DNA from: Orbilia blumenaviensis
Lineage: Eukaryota; Ascomycota; Orbiliomycetes; Orbiliales; Orbiliaceae
DNA: 64,000 nucleotides
Assembly: GCA_036872755.1 (NCBI GenBank)
Contig: JAVHNS010000001.1
Location: 992,001-1,056,000 of the forward strand
Reading direction: 5' to 3'
A program made the position numbers and the translations under genes. Shown here piece after piece: positions 36,949 to 46,640 of the stretch; within the stretch, counting starts at the first letter, position 1, and the number at the start of each line of letters is the position of its first letter. The notes beneath the pieces were generated by a model. That model was not told where the DNA came from. It saw only the letters and a list, made by a program, of their open reading frames with translations, and made no database searches.

Positions 36949-38916
36949 ATGCCAATGGATAGTCCGGGTGCAAATAGCCCTATAGGATCTCCAAAGAACG
37001 CATCATCCACATCATACCGCCAACTATACCACAAACTCCAAAACCCAGAAGCCCACCCCAGCGCTAAGCCAGATGCCTGGCTCCACCTCCACAAACTCCT
37101 GGACCTAGCCGTTTCCAAAGCTTTAGTCTCTCCCACATCTACAATCTTATCTATCCCCAAATACAACCGTATAGATCTTATAAACTTCCTTTCCACCAGC
37201 GAAAGAGCCACTTTAAACCAGTGGACGGAATATCTTTCTCGTCGCTCTTCTGGTGGGAAGCCGGAGCTACTCCTTAATCGCTCACATGCATCACATTTCC
37301 TTCGCCTCGCTGCTCCTGCGAAGTATGTGGATGGGATATGGTTGAGCGGTATACACCGCTCGAATACTCCACTCCACCTTCGTCCGATAACTCGTATTGC
37401 ATGGCAAACCTTGTCCGAAGAACTCGGTGATGGAGATCTCGCCAGAAATCATGTATACATCTACTCCGAGCTTCTCAAGTCGATGAACATAAACATCGGC
37501 GACGGTGATTCATTAGCCTTCATCGACGAGTCTCAAAACCCTGGACAAGACCCACAAGTATGGATCGCGGCAATCGCGCAGCTTGCGTTGGGAATGTTCC
37601 CGGAAACACTTCTTCCTGAAATCCTAGGGTTCAATCTGGCTTACGAAGCTGTTACGCTGGATACTTTAATCTGTGCGCATGAGCTACGAGAGTTGAGACT
37701 TAACCCTACATATTTCAATCTACATATCACCATTGATAATGCAGATTCCGGACATACCGCGATGGCCCTATGCGCTGTCGTCGAGTTGATGAAGACTTGC
37801 AAGTCCATTGACGAGGAAGATAAGGTTTGGAAAAGAATCCAAGCCGGGTACATCCTCGCGCAGGAATACTCCGTCAACCCTCGCCCGCTGTCACAAGCGG
37901 AACGTGACGTTTTGGAAATATTCTCGAATAAATGCGGAGCTGCTACCTCTGCACATCTAAGATGCAAAGCACACATTGGAGGGCTTAAGGGTATGAAACT
38001 CGGGGAGTGGATGGATCCTGAGAAGTGGGAGGAGAGGAAATATACCTTTTTGGAGGTACTGGGTTCCTCATCATGGGTTGTACCTGGAAAACCGGATCAA
38101 AGTCGGTTGATACAGGAAATATCCTGGAAAGGAAGGATGTTTGGAGCGTTCACTATCGCGGAGACTACGGTCCTTACGAATTGGATATCTGGTATGTCGA
38201 CGGCTACGACAACAGAAAATCTTGAAAAAGAATTCGAACGGGCGAAAGGCACTTATGCTCGCCTTGTTGAGAATCAATCGGTTTTTGAAAGTTGCGATAT
38301 TGATCCAATGCATCATACCACAATTGAAATGGACTCAGAAAGCCTCCAAGAGATTCCAGAAATGCCATCAGAGCTCCCGATCGATGTTGTCCCCAAAAAC
38401 TTCAAGCCCTCTAAATTACTACTGATGGCAGCAATGCCTTTACAACACTACCTTTCAAGCTCTACAAAGTCTGCAACTCACCATGGCATGGCCGTGCTAA
38501 AGGTATTAAGGGTGCTAAACGGCCTCGCGGACGTTGGCAATCTGATCGCGGGCATGGACGAGGTAAGTAATCCCTCCGGTCTCAGCGTCATAGACCTCGC
38601 AACAAAACTTCATAATCATCTGGACCAAAACCAAACTATGCAGTTAGATCTAGACCCTGAATGGATTTGGTTAAAATCCATATCACTGGTCCCAGGATCA
38701 AACTTTTGGTTCCTAATCGGCGTCCAATACGCCCTCATATTCTTAATGCACAGTCCAGAAGCATTTAGCGTCCTCGACGAGGAGGCTTCGACAAAGATGC
38801 AAGAGATAAGTATAAAAGTCAAAGAAGAGCTAGAAACGCTGGGCTTCCGTGAAAACGAAGACAGTAAACGTGGCTTCTGGATGACTATTAATACGGTCGC
38901 TCGTAAGGCGCCATAA
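36949..38916 (+). CDS. Heme-oxygenase-like iron redox enzyme (HDO superfamily)
   Basis: A single exon gives 655 residues from the ATG chosen here; an upstream in-frame ATG at 36793 would add 52 residues including a hydrophobic segment. The HDO fold is recognised from LPEILGFNLAYEAVTLDTLI (Glu224, Glu233) and the ligand helix LHITIDNADSGHTAMA (His259, Asp263, His269), the pattern of the 'iron-containing redox enzyme' family (PF14518). Relatives such as UndA, SznF and BesC are di-iron or mono-iron oxidases acting on amino acids or fatty acids. The protein is more than twice the size of bacterial enzymes: residues about 330-655 form a second helical region (GSNFWFLIGVQYALIFLM near the end). The substrate is unknown. 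The absence of introns sets it apart from most genes here. Confidence 0.75.
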   Translation: MPMDSPGANSPIGSPKNASSTSYRQLYHKLQNPEAHPSAKPDAWLHLHKLLDLAVSKALVSPTSTILSIPKYNRIDLINFLSTSERATLNQWTEYLSRRSSGGKPELLLNRSHASHFLRLAAPAKYVDGIWLSGIHRSNTPLHLRPITRIAWQTLSEELGDGDLARNHVYIYSELLKSMNINIGDGDSLAFIDESQNPGQDPQVWIAAIAQLALGMFPETLLPEILGFNLAYEAVTLDTLICAHELRELRLNPTYFNLHITIDNADSGHTAMALCAVVELMKTCKSIDEEDKVWKRIQAGYILAQEYSVNPRPLSQAERDVLEIFSNKCGAATSAHLRCKAHIGGLKGMKLGEWMDPEKWEERKYTFLEVLGSSSWVVPGKPDQSRLIQEISWKGRMFGAFTIAETTVLTNWISGMSTATTTENLEKEFERAKGTYARLVENQSVFESCDIDPMHHTTIEMDSESLQEIPEMPSELPIDVVPKNFKPSKLLLMAAMPLQHYLSSSTKSATHHGMAVLKVLRVLNGLADVGNLIAGMDEVSNPSGLSVIDLATKLHNHLDQNQTMQLDLDPEWIWLKSISLVPGSNFWFLIGVQYALIFLMHSPEAFSVLDEEASTKMQEISIKVKEELETLGFRENEDSKRGFWMTINTVARKAP

Positions 38917-39458
38917 GTCAGAACGGCACACAGCGACGTCTGGTGTACGAGATAATGGCCCTCGTTCCCACCAGCTTGGAATTACGGCTGCCCACTATTC
39001 ATTCCACCCTCATTACTTTTAACTTGATTTTGACCTCATCCTTATCTTCTCGATTTCCAAAAGTTATTCTTCCTTTGCTTGAACGTTTTTATCTTTTTTT
39101 TTGTCCTAATCACATCGAGCCTATTCTAATAGATGGTGCTCGCATGTACTATATCACTATATAGATTTGTAAATCATAGAATGCAAATAATAGTAGTACG
39201 TATAGTTGCATATTTCGTATCTACACTCGACGTTAAAAACTCCATATCGAGTAACCCCAATGTTCAAGGATTAAGTTAAGAACGACAATCGCCCAACCTT
39301 CTCTAATCTAATGACAAAAAAAAAAAAAAAGCCACCTATCTACCAAACTATACAAGCAACGCCCAGTTGGTGAGGTACATGCCCTCCACTGACGCCTACA
39401 CCAGCTACTGACCCGGGTTCCCCCAGTCCCCAGCCTAAATCTTAGATCAAAGATCAAC
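38917..39458. other. Shared 3' region of convergent genes
   Basis: A 542-nt AT-rich interval between the stops of the HDO gene and the amidotransferase gene, with a poly-A run at about 39315-39330. No gene is seen. Confidence 0.5.
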
Positions 39459-40309
39459 CTAAGCCGTAACCCCCAAAAACTTCAAAAAGGCCACCGTAAC
39501 AACCCCGCCATCATGCGGCAACCCACCCCTCCCAATCCCATCATTCCCAACATCCTCCGAAATAACCCCACTCTTGATCCTCAAATTCAGTAGTTCCTTA
39601 ATAATCTCCTCGTCGAATTCAGGATGTCCCTGGACGGTGAATACCTCCCCGGGTCGGTATAGTGAATGAATCCGTGTTTTGGAACTTGACGCCAGTATTT
39701 CCATGTTTGAAGGGCAGGTTTGGACGATGTCGCGGTTCATCAGGTGGAGGGTCTTTTCGATCCCACATGCATGTTAGCACTATTACCCCAAGAAGAAAAA
39801 AACCCGGACATAAAAGCTTGAATATATATATATATATAATATAGAGAAAGACTTACAATACCATCCTTCCCAAAAACCTCCCTCCCCTTCTCCCCCAACA
39901 CCAACTCCGTCGGCGCAACCTCCCACCCATTCTCATTCCTCCCAACCTCCGCCCCCAAAGCCCTCCCCACGATCTGATGCCCAAAACATATCCCAATAAC
40001 CTTCTTCCCCCTCGCAACACACTCCCTCACAAACCCCACCAGATCAACGATCCACTTATCATCACCCCACGCATTATATCTCGACCCGGAGATCAAGATC
40101 CCATCGAAGTCATCATTTTCTATAGATGGTAATCGTTCCTCGGCGTTGTAGCCTACTATCTTGATCGAGCTGCGTGGGATGTTTTGGGAGTCCGCGGCGG
40201 TGGCGAAGAGGGTTTTCCAGACGCCGGTGTGCCCGCCGCGGGTTATGCGGGCTTCGTCGAGGGGTTGGTCGCATTCGAGGACGGCGAGGGTGAAGGGTTT
40301 TGATGCCAT
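39459..40309 (-). CDS. Class I glutamine amidotransferase-like protein
   Basis: Two exons (40309-39857 and 39752-39459) give 248 residues. The protein resembles the free-standing GATase1 proteins of fungi (yeast YLR126C type) and gamma-glutamyl-peptide hydrolases of plant GGP type. The nucleophile elbow is GICFGHQ, and the His/Glu of the triad are in VQGHPEFDEE. FDGILISGSRYNAW is the oxyanion strand region. The intron sits between the nucleophile half and the His half; GTAAGT to AAG|ACC keeps frame. The intron contains a TA microsatellite. Its function may be hydrolysis of gamma-glutamyl bonds or detoxification; the specific substrate is unknown. Confidence 0.85.
39821..39840. repeat. (TA)n microsatellite in an intron
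   Basis: An uninterrupted TA run lies inside the intron of the amidotransferase gene. Confidence 0.85.
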
Positions 40310-41607
40310 TTTTCTTTTTCTTCTTCCTCTTATTCTTCTTCTTTAATTCCTTAATTATTTCTTTCCTTTGTTTCTTAATTATTTTTGTGAAGTATACGTA
40401 AGTACCTAGGTATGTAGGTAGGTACTTGCCCGCGCAGATTTAATATTTTTTATAAACGATGTCGCAACGTCATGGTATTAATTTAGAAGCTTCGGTTCCA
40501 TGGTTTTTTCTTGACAACCCTGAAACGGTATAAACCTAGTTAAGCTGCAACCGTGGATAGCCGAAAAGGGAAGCTGACAATCAGCGACAGGGGGAAGGAA
40601 GCTCGGTTGAATCGACGAAAGTTTATAGCGTCTAAGTTACCTAGGCACTCGATACAACGATTAAATATGTATAAATACGCTTATCTAAAGCTCAATTGCC
40701 AATATTATATTCATATTATTTTATTCCCAGTTAGGTACCTATAATCAGCCACAATTTAAAAAAAAAAAAAAAAAAAAAACCGCAACAAAAACAACATACA
40801 ACGCAGTTCTACGTTGCATTTTTCTCCCTCTCTCTTAAATACGAACTTCCACCCCTCGCAGACTTCCAAAAAAAAAAGGGCCGGAACCCTTAATTAAGTT
40901 CCTCGTTTGGTAAAAAATGTATACATAATGTCTTTTCCTCAAATGCACGAAATTGTATTCTTTAAATGAAGAAAGGTAATAATAGCTTATGAATGTCAAC
41001 AGTTAAATGAATTAATCTTAAATCATAATAACCAGTAGGTATCTATCTATCCAATACCCCAAAAATGAACCCATTCTACCCTCTAAGCCCATCTCATATA
41101 CATATAACCCAAAAACAAACAAACAAAAAATTAAAAAAAAATAAGAAAGTAAAAAAAGACAAAAAGCGATTATACATTAAAAGACCCCATCCCCAACCTG
41201 GAGGACGTGTCCGGAAATACATCCTTTTTTTGTACAAACCCAACAAAAGCCCTCAAAAGACCAAAATATCAACTCGTCTAGCAAGTCAAATATCCAATCC
41301 CAAAGACCCTGCTAGTAAGTAAGTATAAAAACAAAAAAAAAAACTATTATACATTAAAAGACCCCAAAAATTAATTCTCAAACCTGGAGATTTTGTGTCC
41401 GGAAATACATCCTTTTTGAAAATATATATCTATATATCAAAATGATAGAAAGCTGATCAAACAGCCCCGAGCTAGCGGGTTATGATCGCTTTTATCATTG
41501 ATATATGATGTAAAAGAAAAAAAAAAAAACAAAGGAAATTCGTAAAGATATCATAACCATCCATCGATCCATTAGCAACCATCCTTCTGCTCATAAAGAG
41601 AGAAGCA
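40310..41607. other. Intergenic, with poly-A and a two-copy direct repeat
   Basis: No gene is supported. A poly-A run of about 22 lies at 40758-40779. A direct repeat occurs at 41169-41229 and 41346-41416 (separate entry). The stretch lies downstream of the hairpin array relative to the - strand. Confidence 0.5.
41169..41416. repeat. Two-copy direct repeat, 61 and 71 nt
   Basis: Copy 1 is 41169-41229 and copy 2 is 41346-41416. Both begin with ATTATACATTAAAAGACCCC, share AACCTGGAG in the middle and end GTGTCCGGAAATACATCC plus T run; the internal spacers differ in length and sequence. Conservation in separated blocks rather than overall similarity suggests a constrained element. It lies 0.2-0.4 kb beyond the hairpin array on the - strand and could belong to the same transcript or its 3' end. 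Confidence 0.8.
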
Positions 41608-43020
41608 TAGAAGAAGATGAACTCTCGCCTCGAGCGGGTAAACATCTCTTCTATCTCCCTCCCTTAAGGCCTTGCAAATAAGCAAGAAAGAGTAGAAGAA
41701 AAGGAAAAAAAAGGCCAACTCATCGCATCGAGCGGGTAAAAGCCCTTTTCTCATTATCTACTTCTCCCAGGAGGTATACACTAAAACCACTATAATACTA
41801 GCAGAGAGCCAACTCATCGCATCAAGCGGGTAAAAGCCTTCTGTATAGCAGGTTGTGTATATATTAAGGTTTGCCATATAAAAATGGATTATAGGAGGTT
41901 TTTTTTTTGGATAGATAGACGCGCGGGGATGTATAACAGATGAACTCATCGCCTCGAGCGGGTAAACACCTGTTGCCATCCGGCGTACTATCCTTTTTTG
42001 TTTTTTTGGAGATTTTTTTTTAACCTTTTTTAAAGAAGGGAGGTTCGTAAACGGTCGTTATTCATTAAGAATGGTGCGGATGATGGAAATGGTTTGGTCA
42101 ACTCGTCGCATCAAGCGGGTAAAAACCTCCCATGTTGGTAATATAATTGCGGTGGTGGTGATGGGGTTCGTAAAAAATCGTAAGAAGTCGTAAATTTCGT
42201 TATATCGGACAGAATTTTTAAGAATAAAGTAGACTAGTCGCATCAAGCAGACAAGCACTACTTCCTCCCCATCTTCCAGAAAAATTCCTTGCAAAAAGCC
42301 CATTCAAAGACAAGAGATCAACTCATCGCATCGAGCGGGTAAAAACCTCAGGTCCTTAAATAAAAGCCATACAAGAAAAAGAAAATCCGGAAGATATAAG
42401 AATCTCAAGTCGAGAGAAGTCCGTAGACGAAAGCTCACCAGCCGAAATATATAATATGATATATATATATAGTGAACTCAGATCGCATCTAGCGGGTAAA
42501 CACCATACAATATAATATATATGTATAAACCACCCCGGCGGCTCCATCATCGAATACAGTCAATCGACTAAAGAATAGAGAGAGAGAGAAGGAAAGAAAC
42601 GAGATAATCCCCGGAACTCCTACTGGAAGGCTCCCAAGACAGGACATCTCGAAAGAAAGCTAGGGGAGTATAAGTATAACTGATCAACTCATCGCATCAA
42701 GCGGGTAAAAACCAGTCATTCCATCCATAGCGATCGACGGTATAGATGTCTATATCCCCTTCCCTCTTCCCCCAATCCCTTGGAGTAAAAGAAGAAGAAA
42801 AAGGTTTATCGGAAGAAGAATGGAGATGAACTCATCGCATCAAGCGGGTAAACATCCACCATGTAGGGGCCAAAAGGACCGGGAAATGATCAACTCGTCG
42901 CATCAAGCGGGTAAAAACCATTCCCAAATCCCGTCGGAGTAGTAGAAAAATAGGGAGAAATGGATGAGAAGAAGAAGAAATAGTGAACTCATCGCATCAA
43001 GCGGGTAAACACCATCTTCA
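41608..43020 (-). repeat. Array of 12 irregularly spaced hairpin elements with a conserved core
   Basis: Units lie at 41608-41653, 41703-41750, 41801-41844, 41933-41974, 42089-42133, 42227-42263 (degenerate), 42309-42354, 42465-42512, 42676-42719, 42819-42862, 42881-42925 and 42971-43020. The core on the + strand includes CTCATCGCATCAAGCGGG followed by TAAA; within it CGC and GCG can pair around a 5-nt loop. The flanks are not conserved in sequence but are complementary in each unit (for example the last unit has TAGTG before the core and CACCATC after it). Read on the - strand, flanks form stems of up to 10 contiguous pairs (units 2, 9, 11) because + strand A.C oppositions become G.U. Spacers (about 63-211 nt core to core) are unrelated. 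The core falls in different reading frames, so it is not coding. It begins 48 nt after the stop of the secreted-protein gene at 43068, so it probably lies in that gene's 3' UTR or a - strand non-coding RNA. Confidence 0.85.
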
Positions 43021-43067
43021 TCCACCAAACCTAGACCCCATAATTATCATTATAATATTATAGTTTT

Positions 43068-43667
43068 TTATGGCGCAGCAGCCAACAACGGCACCAAAAC
43101 CCCAGGCATCCGACTCTCAAAGACCAACTGATCCAGCTGTCTCTCAAAAGTCCCCGGCGGCTGAAGCGTAATCCGATCCCAAATGGTATCAGGCACTTCC
43201 TCCAAAAACTTCCTCTTCTGAGCACTGAGTTGAAGAGTAGGATCAGTCAAGACCTCCTCTTTCAACTGCTGTCCCTGAGTACCCGTTCTCCCCGGTTTAA
43301 AAGCAAGCGGTGATCTTGCTCCGGGGGGGATTCCACCGGGTCTTGATGGTCCCATGTTGTTGTTATTATCATTATTGTTATTTGTTGACGGTAGTGGTGA
43401 TGATGATTGTGCCGGGAAGGCTATAGGAACGACGACTGGCGTCGGTGCTATAGTTGGAAACCCGACGTCCTCGTGCTTAACCGCACCGGGACCGTTATCA
43501 TCAGATGCAACCGTCCCAGGTGAAACCAGCGCAGTACCAGACGTTATAGGAACCACGATCTCGCTTGTCTGGCGCTTGTCCAGAGAAGCGCCATTGGCGA
43601 TTGGCAGTGCAGAGGAAGATGCGGAGGCGTATGCAATTGCGATCAGAACTGCGGTTGAGACCTTCAT
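43068..43667 (-). CDS. Small secreted protein with possible Kex2 sites
   Basis: A single exon gives 199 residues; no family is recognised. Residues 1-20 are a clear signal peptide (MKVSTAVLIAIAYASASSSA). Dibasic sites follow at DKR (about 30-32) and QKR (about 151), the kind cut by Kex2 in the Golgi, which would release a middle segment of about 120 residues and a carboxy-terminal segment of about 48. The middle contains a low-complexity Asn/Asp run and Pro/Gly-rich PSRPGGIPPGARSPLAF. No cysteines are present, which is unusual for a secreted effector. No internal peptide repeats are seen, so it does not look like a repeat-type RiPP precursor. A TA microsatellite lies 50-70 nt upstream of the start, and the hairpin array begins 48 nt past the stop. 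Confidence 0.7.
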   Translation of the reverse strand: MKVSTAVLIAIAYASASSSALPIANGASLDKRQTSEIVVPITSGTALVSPGTVASDDNGPGAVKHEDVGFPTIAPTPVVVPIAFPAQSSSPLPSTNNNNDNNNNMGPSRPGGIPPGARSPLAFKPGRTGTQGQQLKEEVLTDPTLQLSAQKRKFLEEVPDTIWDRITLQPPGTFERQLDQLVFESRMPGVLVPLLAAAP

Positions 43668-46640
43668 CTCTTTTGGAGACTGTTAGAATAAGGTAATTGA
43701 CTGAAAATGGTAATAATATATATATATATATATATATTTTCCGGGTATTCGTAGATTGGATGGTTAGAGAGTTTTTGAAAAAGAGACCTGCCTTATATGT
43801 ATAAATCTTCCTTCACAGAGGTATTAAACAGATATAGGAAGATGAAGAAGAAGGAAAAGAGAAGAGTTAAAAGACAAAGGGAAGCAGTCGTTGTGATCCA
43901 TTCCCAGTGAGCTGAACCGATGTCTCCAGCGAATGAACTGATGATGATACTAAAAAGTTATTCTAGAGCAGGAAGGAACACTCCAATATATATAACATTC
44001 ACAACTACCCAAAACTGACATCTCAGAAAGAAAGAAAAAAGAAGCTCGCGATACCTAACACATTCTCAAGCCACCACCACGCATGAAAAAAAAAAAAGGA
44101 AGAAGCTGTCAGAGACAACCTGCCGCACATGCATTCCCCATCAATTGTGGAGGCGTAACATTCAGGGTCCTTTCAAAAAAGAACAAAAAAGCAATGCGAC
44201 AGACGCGACAAAATGCCCAGCCAAAAAGTAATTGGGCCAGTATGCAGTGAGCTCTATGGGGGGGGAAGAAAAGTTGATCTTGGCCATGTTTGGCATTTTT
44301 CCTTTCACGTCCCGACGTCTCGCGCGCACGTCTGCAGTTGCATAAATCCCATATCTTTTTCGAGGGCAAGCTTCGGCTAGTTCGGGTGGACCAGGGTATA
44401 ATTTCCAAACCTTAGCGGAAGGGGGGAGGGGGTTAGAATACTAACCTACTATTAACCCATTTTTTTTCCTTCTCGAAGCCTACCCACAAGGGTTTGTTTA
44501 CAATTCCAGTTAAGAAAAATAGAGAGAGCTAACTACTATACTCACTAGCGGGCGTTGAAAGACTGTTATTTTTTTTCGAGGGTGGTTGAACAATTGAATT
44601 TCAATTGGGTCCTGCATTAGTGTCAGGGCGAAACCGCAGCAAGTACAACCAACCCCCGTCGCATCACGGTTCACCCTCTAACACCACCATATAGTGCCAC
44701 TAGAAGACCATTAGGTCTAGGCTCTCTCCCCCATAAAACAACCCTGCGCCTCTTCCCCTCAAAAAAAAAATACGGCATACCGGCGCCTCTAGAGGCACCA
44801 AGAGGCACCAAGAGGCCACAGTGAAAGTAAAAAAAAAAAGTGTCAAAAACGGGCAGGAAGTAACGCCACAAGCTTGTTTCCTTGTATCGTATCGTATCGA
44901 TTATGTCTTTTGATATTATTCAGATTTAATAATTTTTCTGAAATAGGCATTAGACTAGGCTGAGGAAGGTATCGTGCGTGTTTGATCATATTTTACTCCC
45001 AGACTGCTGCTACTGCGATAGTGAAATACCGTTAGATGTTCATTTGAACACTAAGTAAATTATAATTAACCTCTCCCCTTCATACGAGGAGGCTCTTTTG
45101 GTTAGCTGGACTAAGGCAGGGCAAGGCAAGGTAAGGTAAGGTACCTTGCATCACTGCAAAGCTTTGAGGGAGGGTTTTGTATCGTCAGGAAACGTATGCG
45201 GGAGACAGCCATATCTAGCTAGATACATGCATATACGTATATACACGGCGCTTAAAAAAAAAAAAACGATCAAATCAATCAAATCCCTTTAAAAAAAAAA
45301 AAAAAAAAAATTACCAGACGATAGCCAAAGCTAAATGTCTCTACCAAACCTCATCTCAAACCCTCATCCCAAAACCCATGAACCCCCCAAGACCAGAGGT
45401 CGACTTCCAGAGCTCTCTCGATATCAACGGTGTAAGATCTTCGGATTCCAAACCCAAACTAAAAGAGAGACCCCACACTCAAACCAGACAAGATCTTAGC
45501 TAGTAGCTAGTAACACCTGCAGCATGTCTTAACTACGGGACGATCTTAATATACCATCATATGTAAGTACTTAAACGCCCCCCCCGTTACCAATAATACT
45601 AATTCTAGCTCTAACACTAAAACACCACCATGTCGCCGGTATCTGTTCAGCTGACAATCACATCACATTATATCATGATATCATCCCATTACATTAACTC
45701 AAACCCCAAAATCCTCATATCATATTTAGAAGCTTCAAAAAGAGGCAGTTGGGTAGGACTTAAACATAATAAGAATTGAGTCAAATGGATCCATTATTAC
45801 AGGATCGAATCGAATCGAATCGATTGATTTTACATAGCCATACTTGGACGTATCGTAGTATAATTTAAATTAGAATGATACCGCAGCAGATGTAATGTGA
45901 TGGTAATATCATGTCAAATTTTAGGTATATAAACAAGCAATGAGTAAGTAATAATAATAATAAAAAAAGAGGTATAACTCAAAAAAGAAGAATTTTAAAA
46001 AAAGGGGGCTATAAAAGTAATAGACAAGAAGGTTAATAAGCGGCGGTCGAAATAAAATAAAAAGGGTAGTAGAAGAAATAGAAAAACAGCAAAGTATAGC
46101 ATCATCCCGGCCAGCTAGCTTAATAATAAGACTAAACACTAAAATAAAATACTCCTTTGTTCGATGCGCAAATACCAGGAGAGAGGAGAAAACCCCCAGA
46201 TACATATGAATAAATGGATGGATGGAAGGTACTTTAGTTAGCGGCAGCAAGCAGTGTCTTTTGAATAGCAGAAAAAAATGTGAGTTTTGGTTATGCAAAG
46301 GGGACATGTCGTTGACTTCTAAATCACGAAAGAACAACCTCTTTCTTTATTTTCAATTCATGGTTTCGTGAATGCTTTGGATGGGAAAACAAAGAGACAA
46401 AAGTAGGGAGATAAACCCCTCCTTCTCTTCTTTCATCTCATCGATGCAAAAAAAAAGAGAAATCCCGTGGGGGAAGCGGGAGGGGCCGTTTTCTTTTCGG
46501 ACAGAAAGGAGATTAAAAGAAAGGTAAAGGAAAAAGAAAAAAAAAAGACAATTAACACCTTTGAAGAAGAATACCCATTAAAGAAAAAAAGATGATCAAG
46601 ACAAAAAAAGAGGAATACGCCACAAACACGCATCACGCAA
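43668..46640. other. Long intergenic region with simple repeats
   Basis: No gene is supported in about 3 kb. Visible features are a TA run at 43716-43737, a short tandem AGAGGCACCA duplication at about 44790-44815, a run of GGCAAGGTAAGGTAAGGTA type at 45117-45145, a poly-A run at about 45290-45310, and a tandem GAATC run at about 45804-45822. Minus-strand frames at 46337-45921 and 46690-46433 are poly-F/poly-L translations of A/T-rich sequence and are rejected. Confidence 0.45.

Noticed and set aside
41572..42303. Minus-strand frames with recurring VYPLEAM / FYPLDAM, suggesting a repeat-peptide precursor
   Set aside because: The repeated core is read in different frames in different units (YPLEA, LPARCDE, FTRLMRR) and stops interrupt between units; no Kex2 sites or signal peptide frame them. 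The complementarity of the flanks explains the repeat better.
41608..43020. Array considered as CRISPR or as hammerhead/twister ribozymes
   Set aside because: Spacers are irregular and the context is eukaryotic. The core lacks the CUGANGA and GAAA elements of hammerheads and the conserved twister nucleotides as I recall them.
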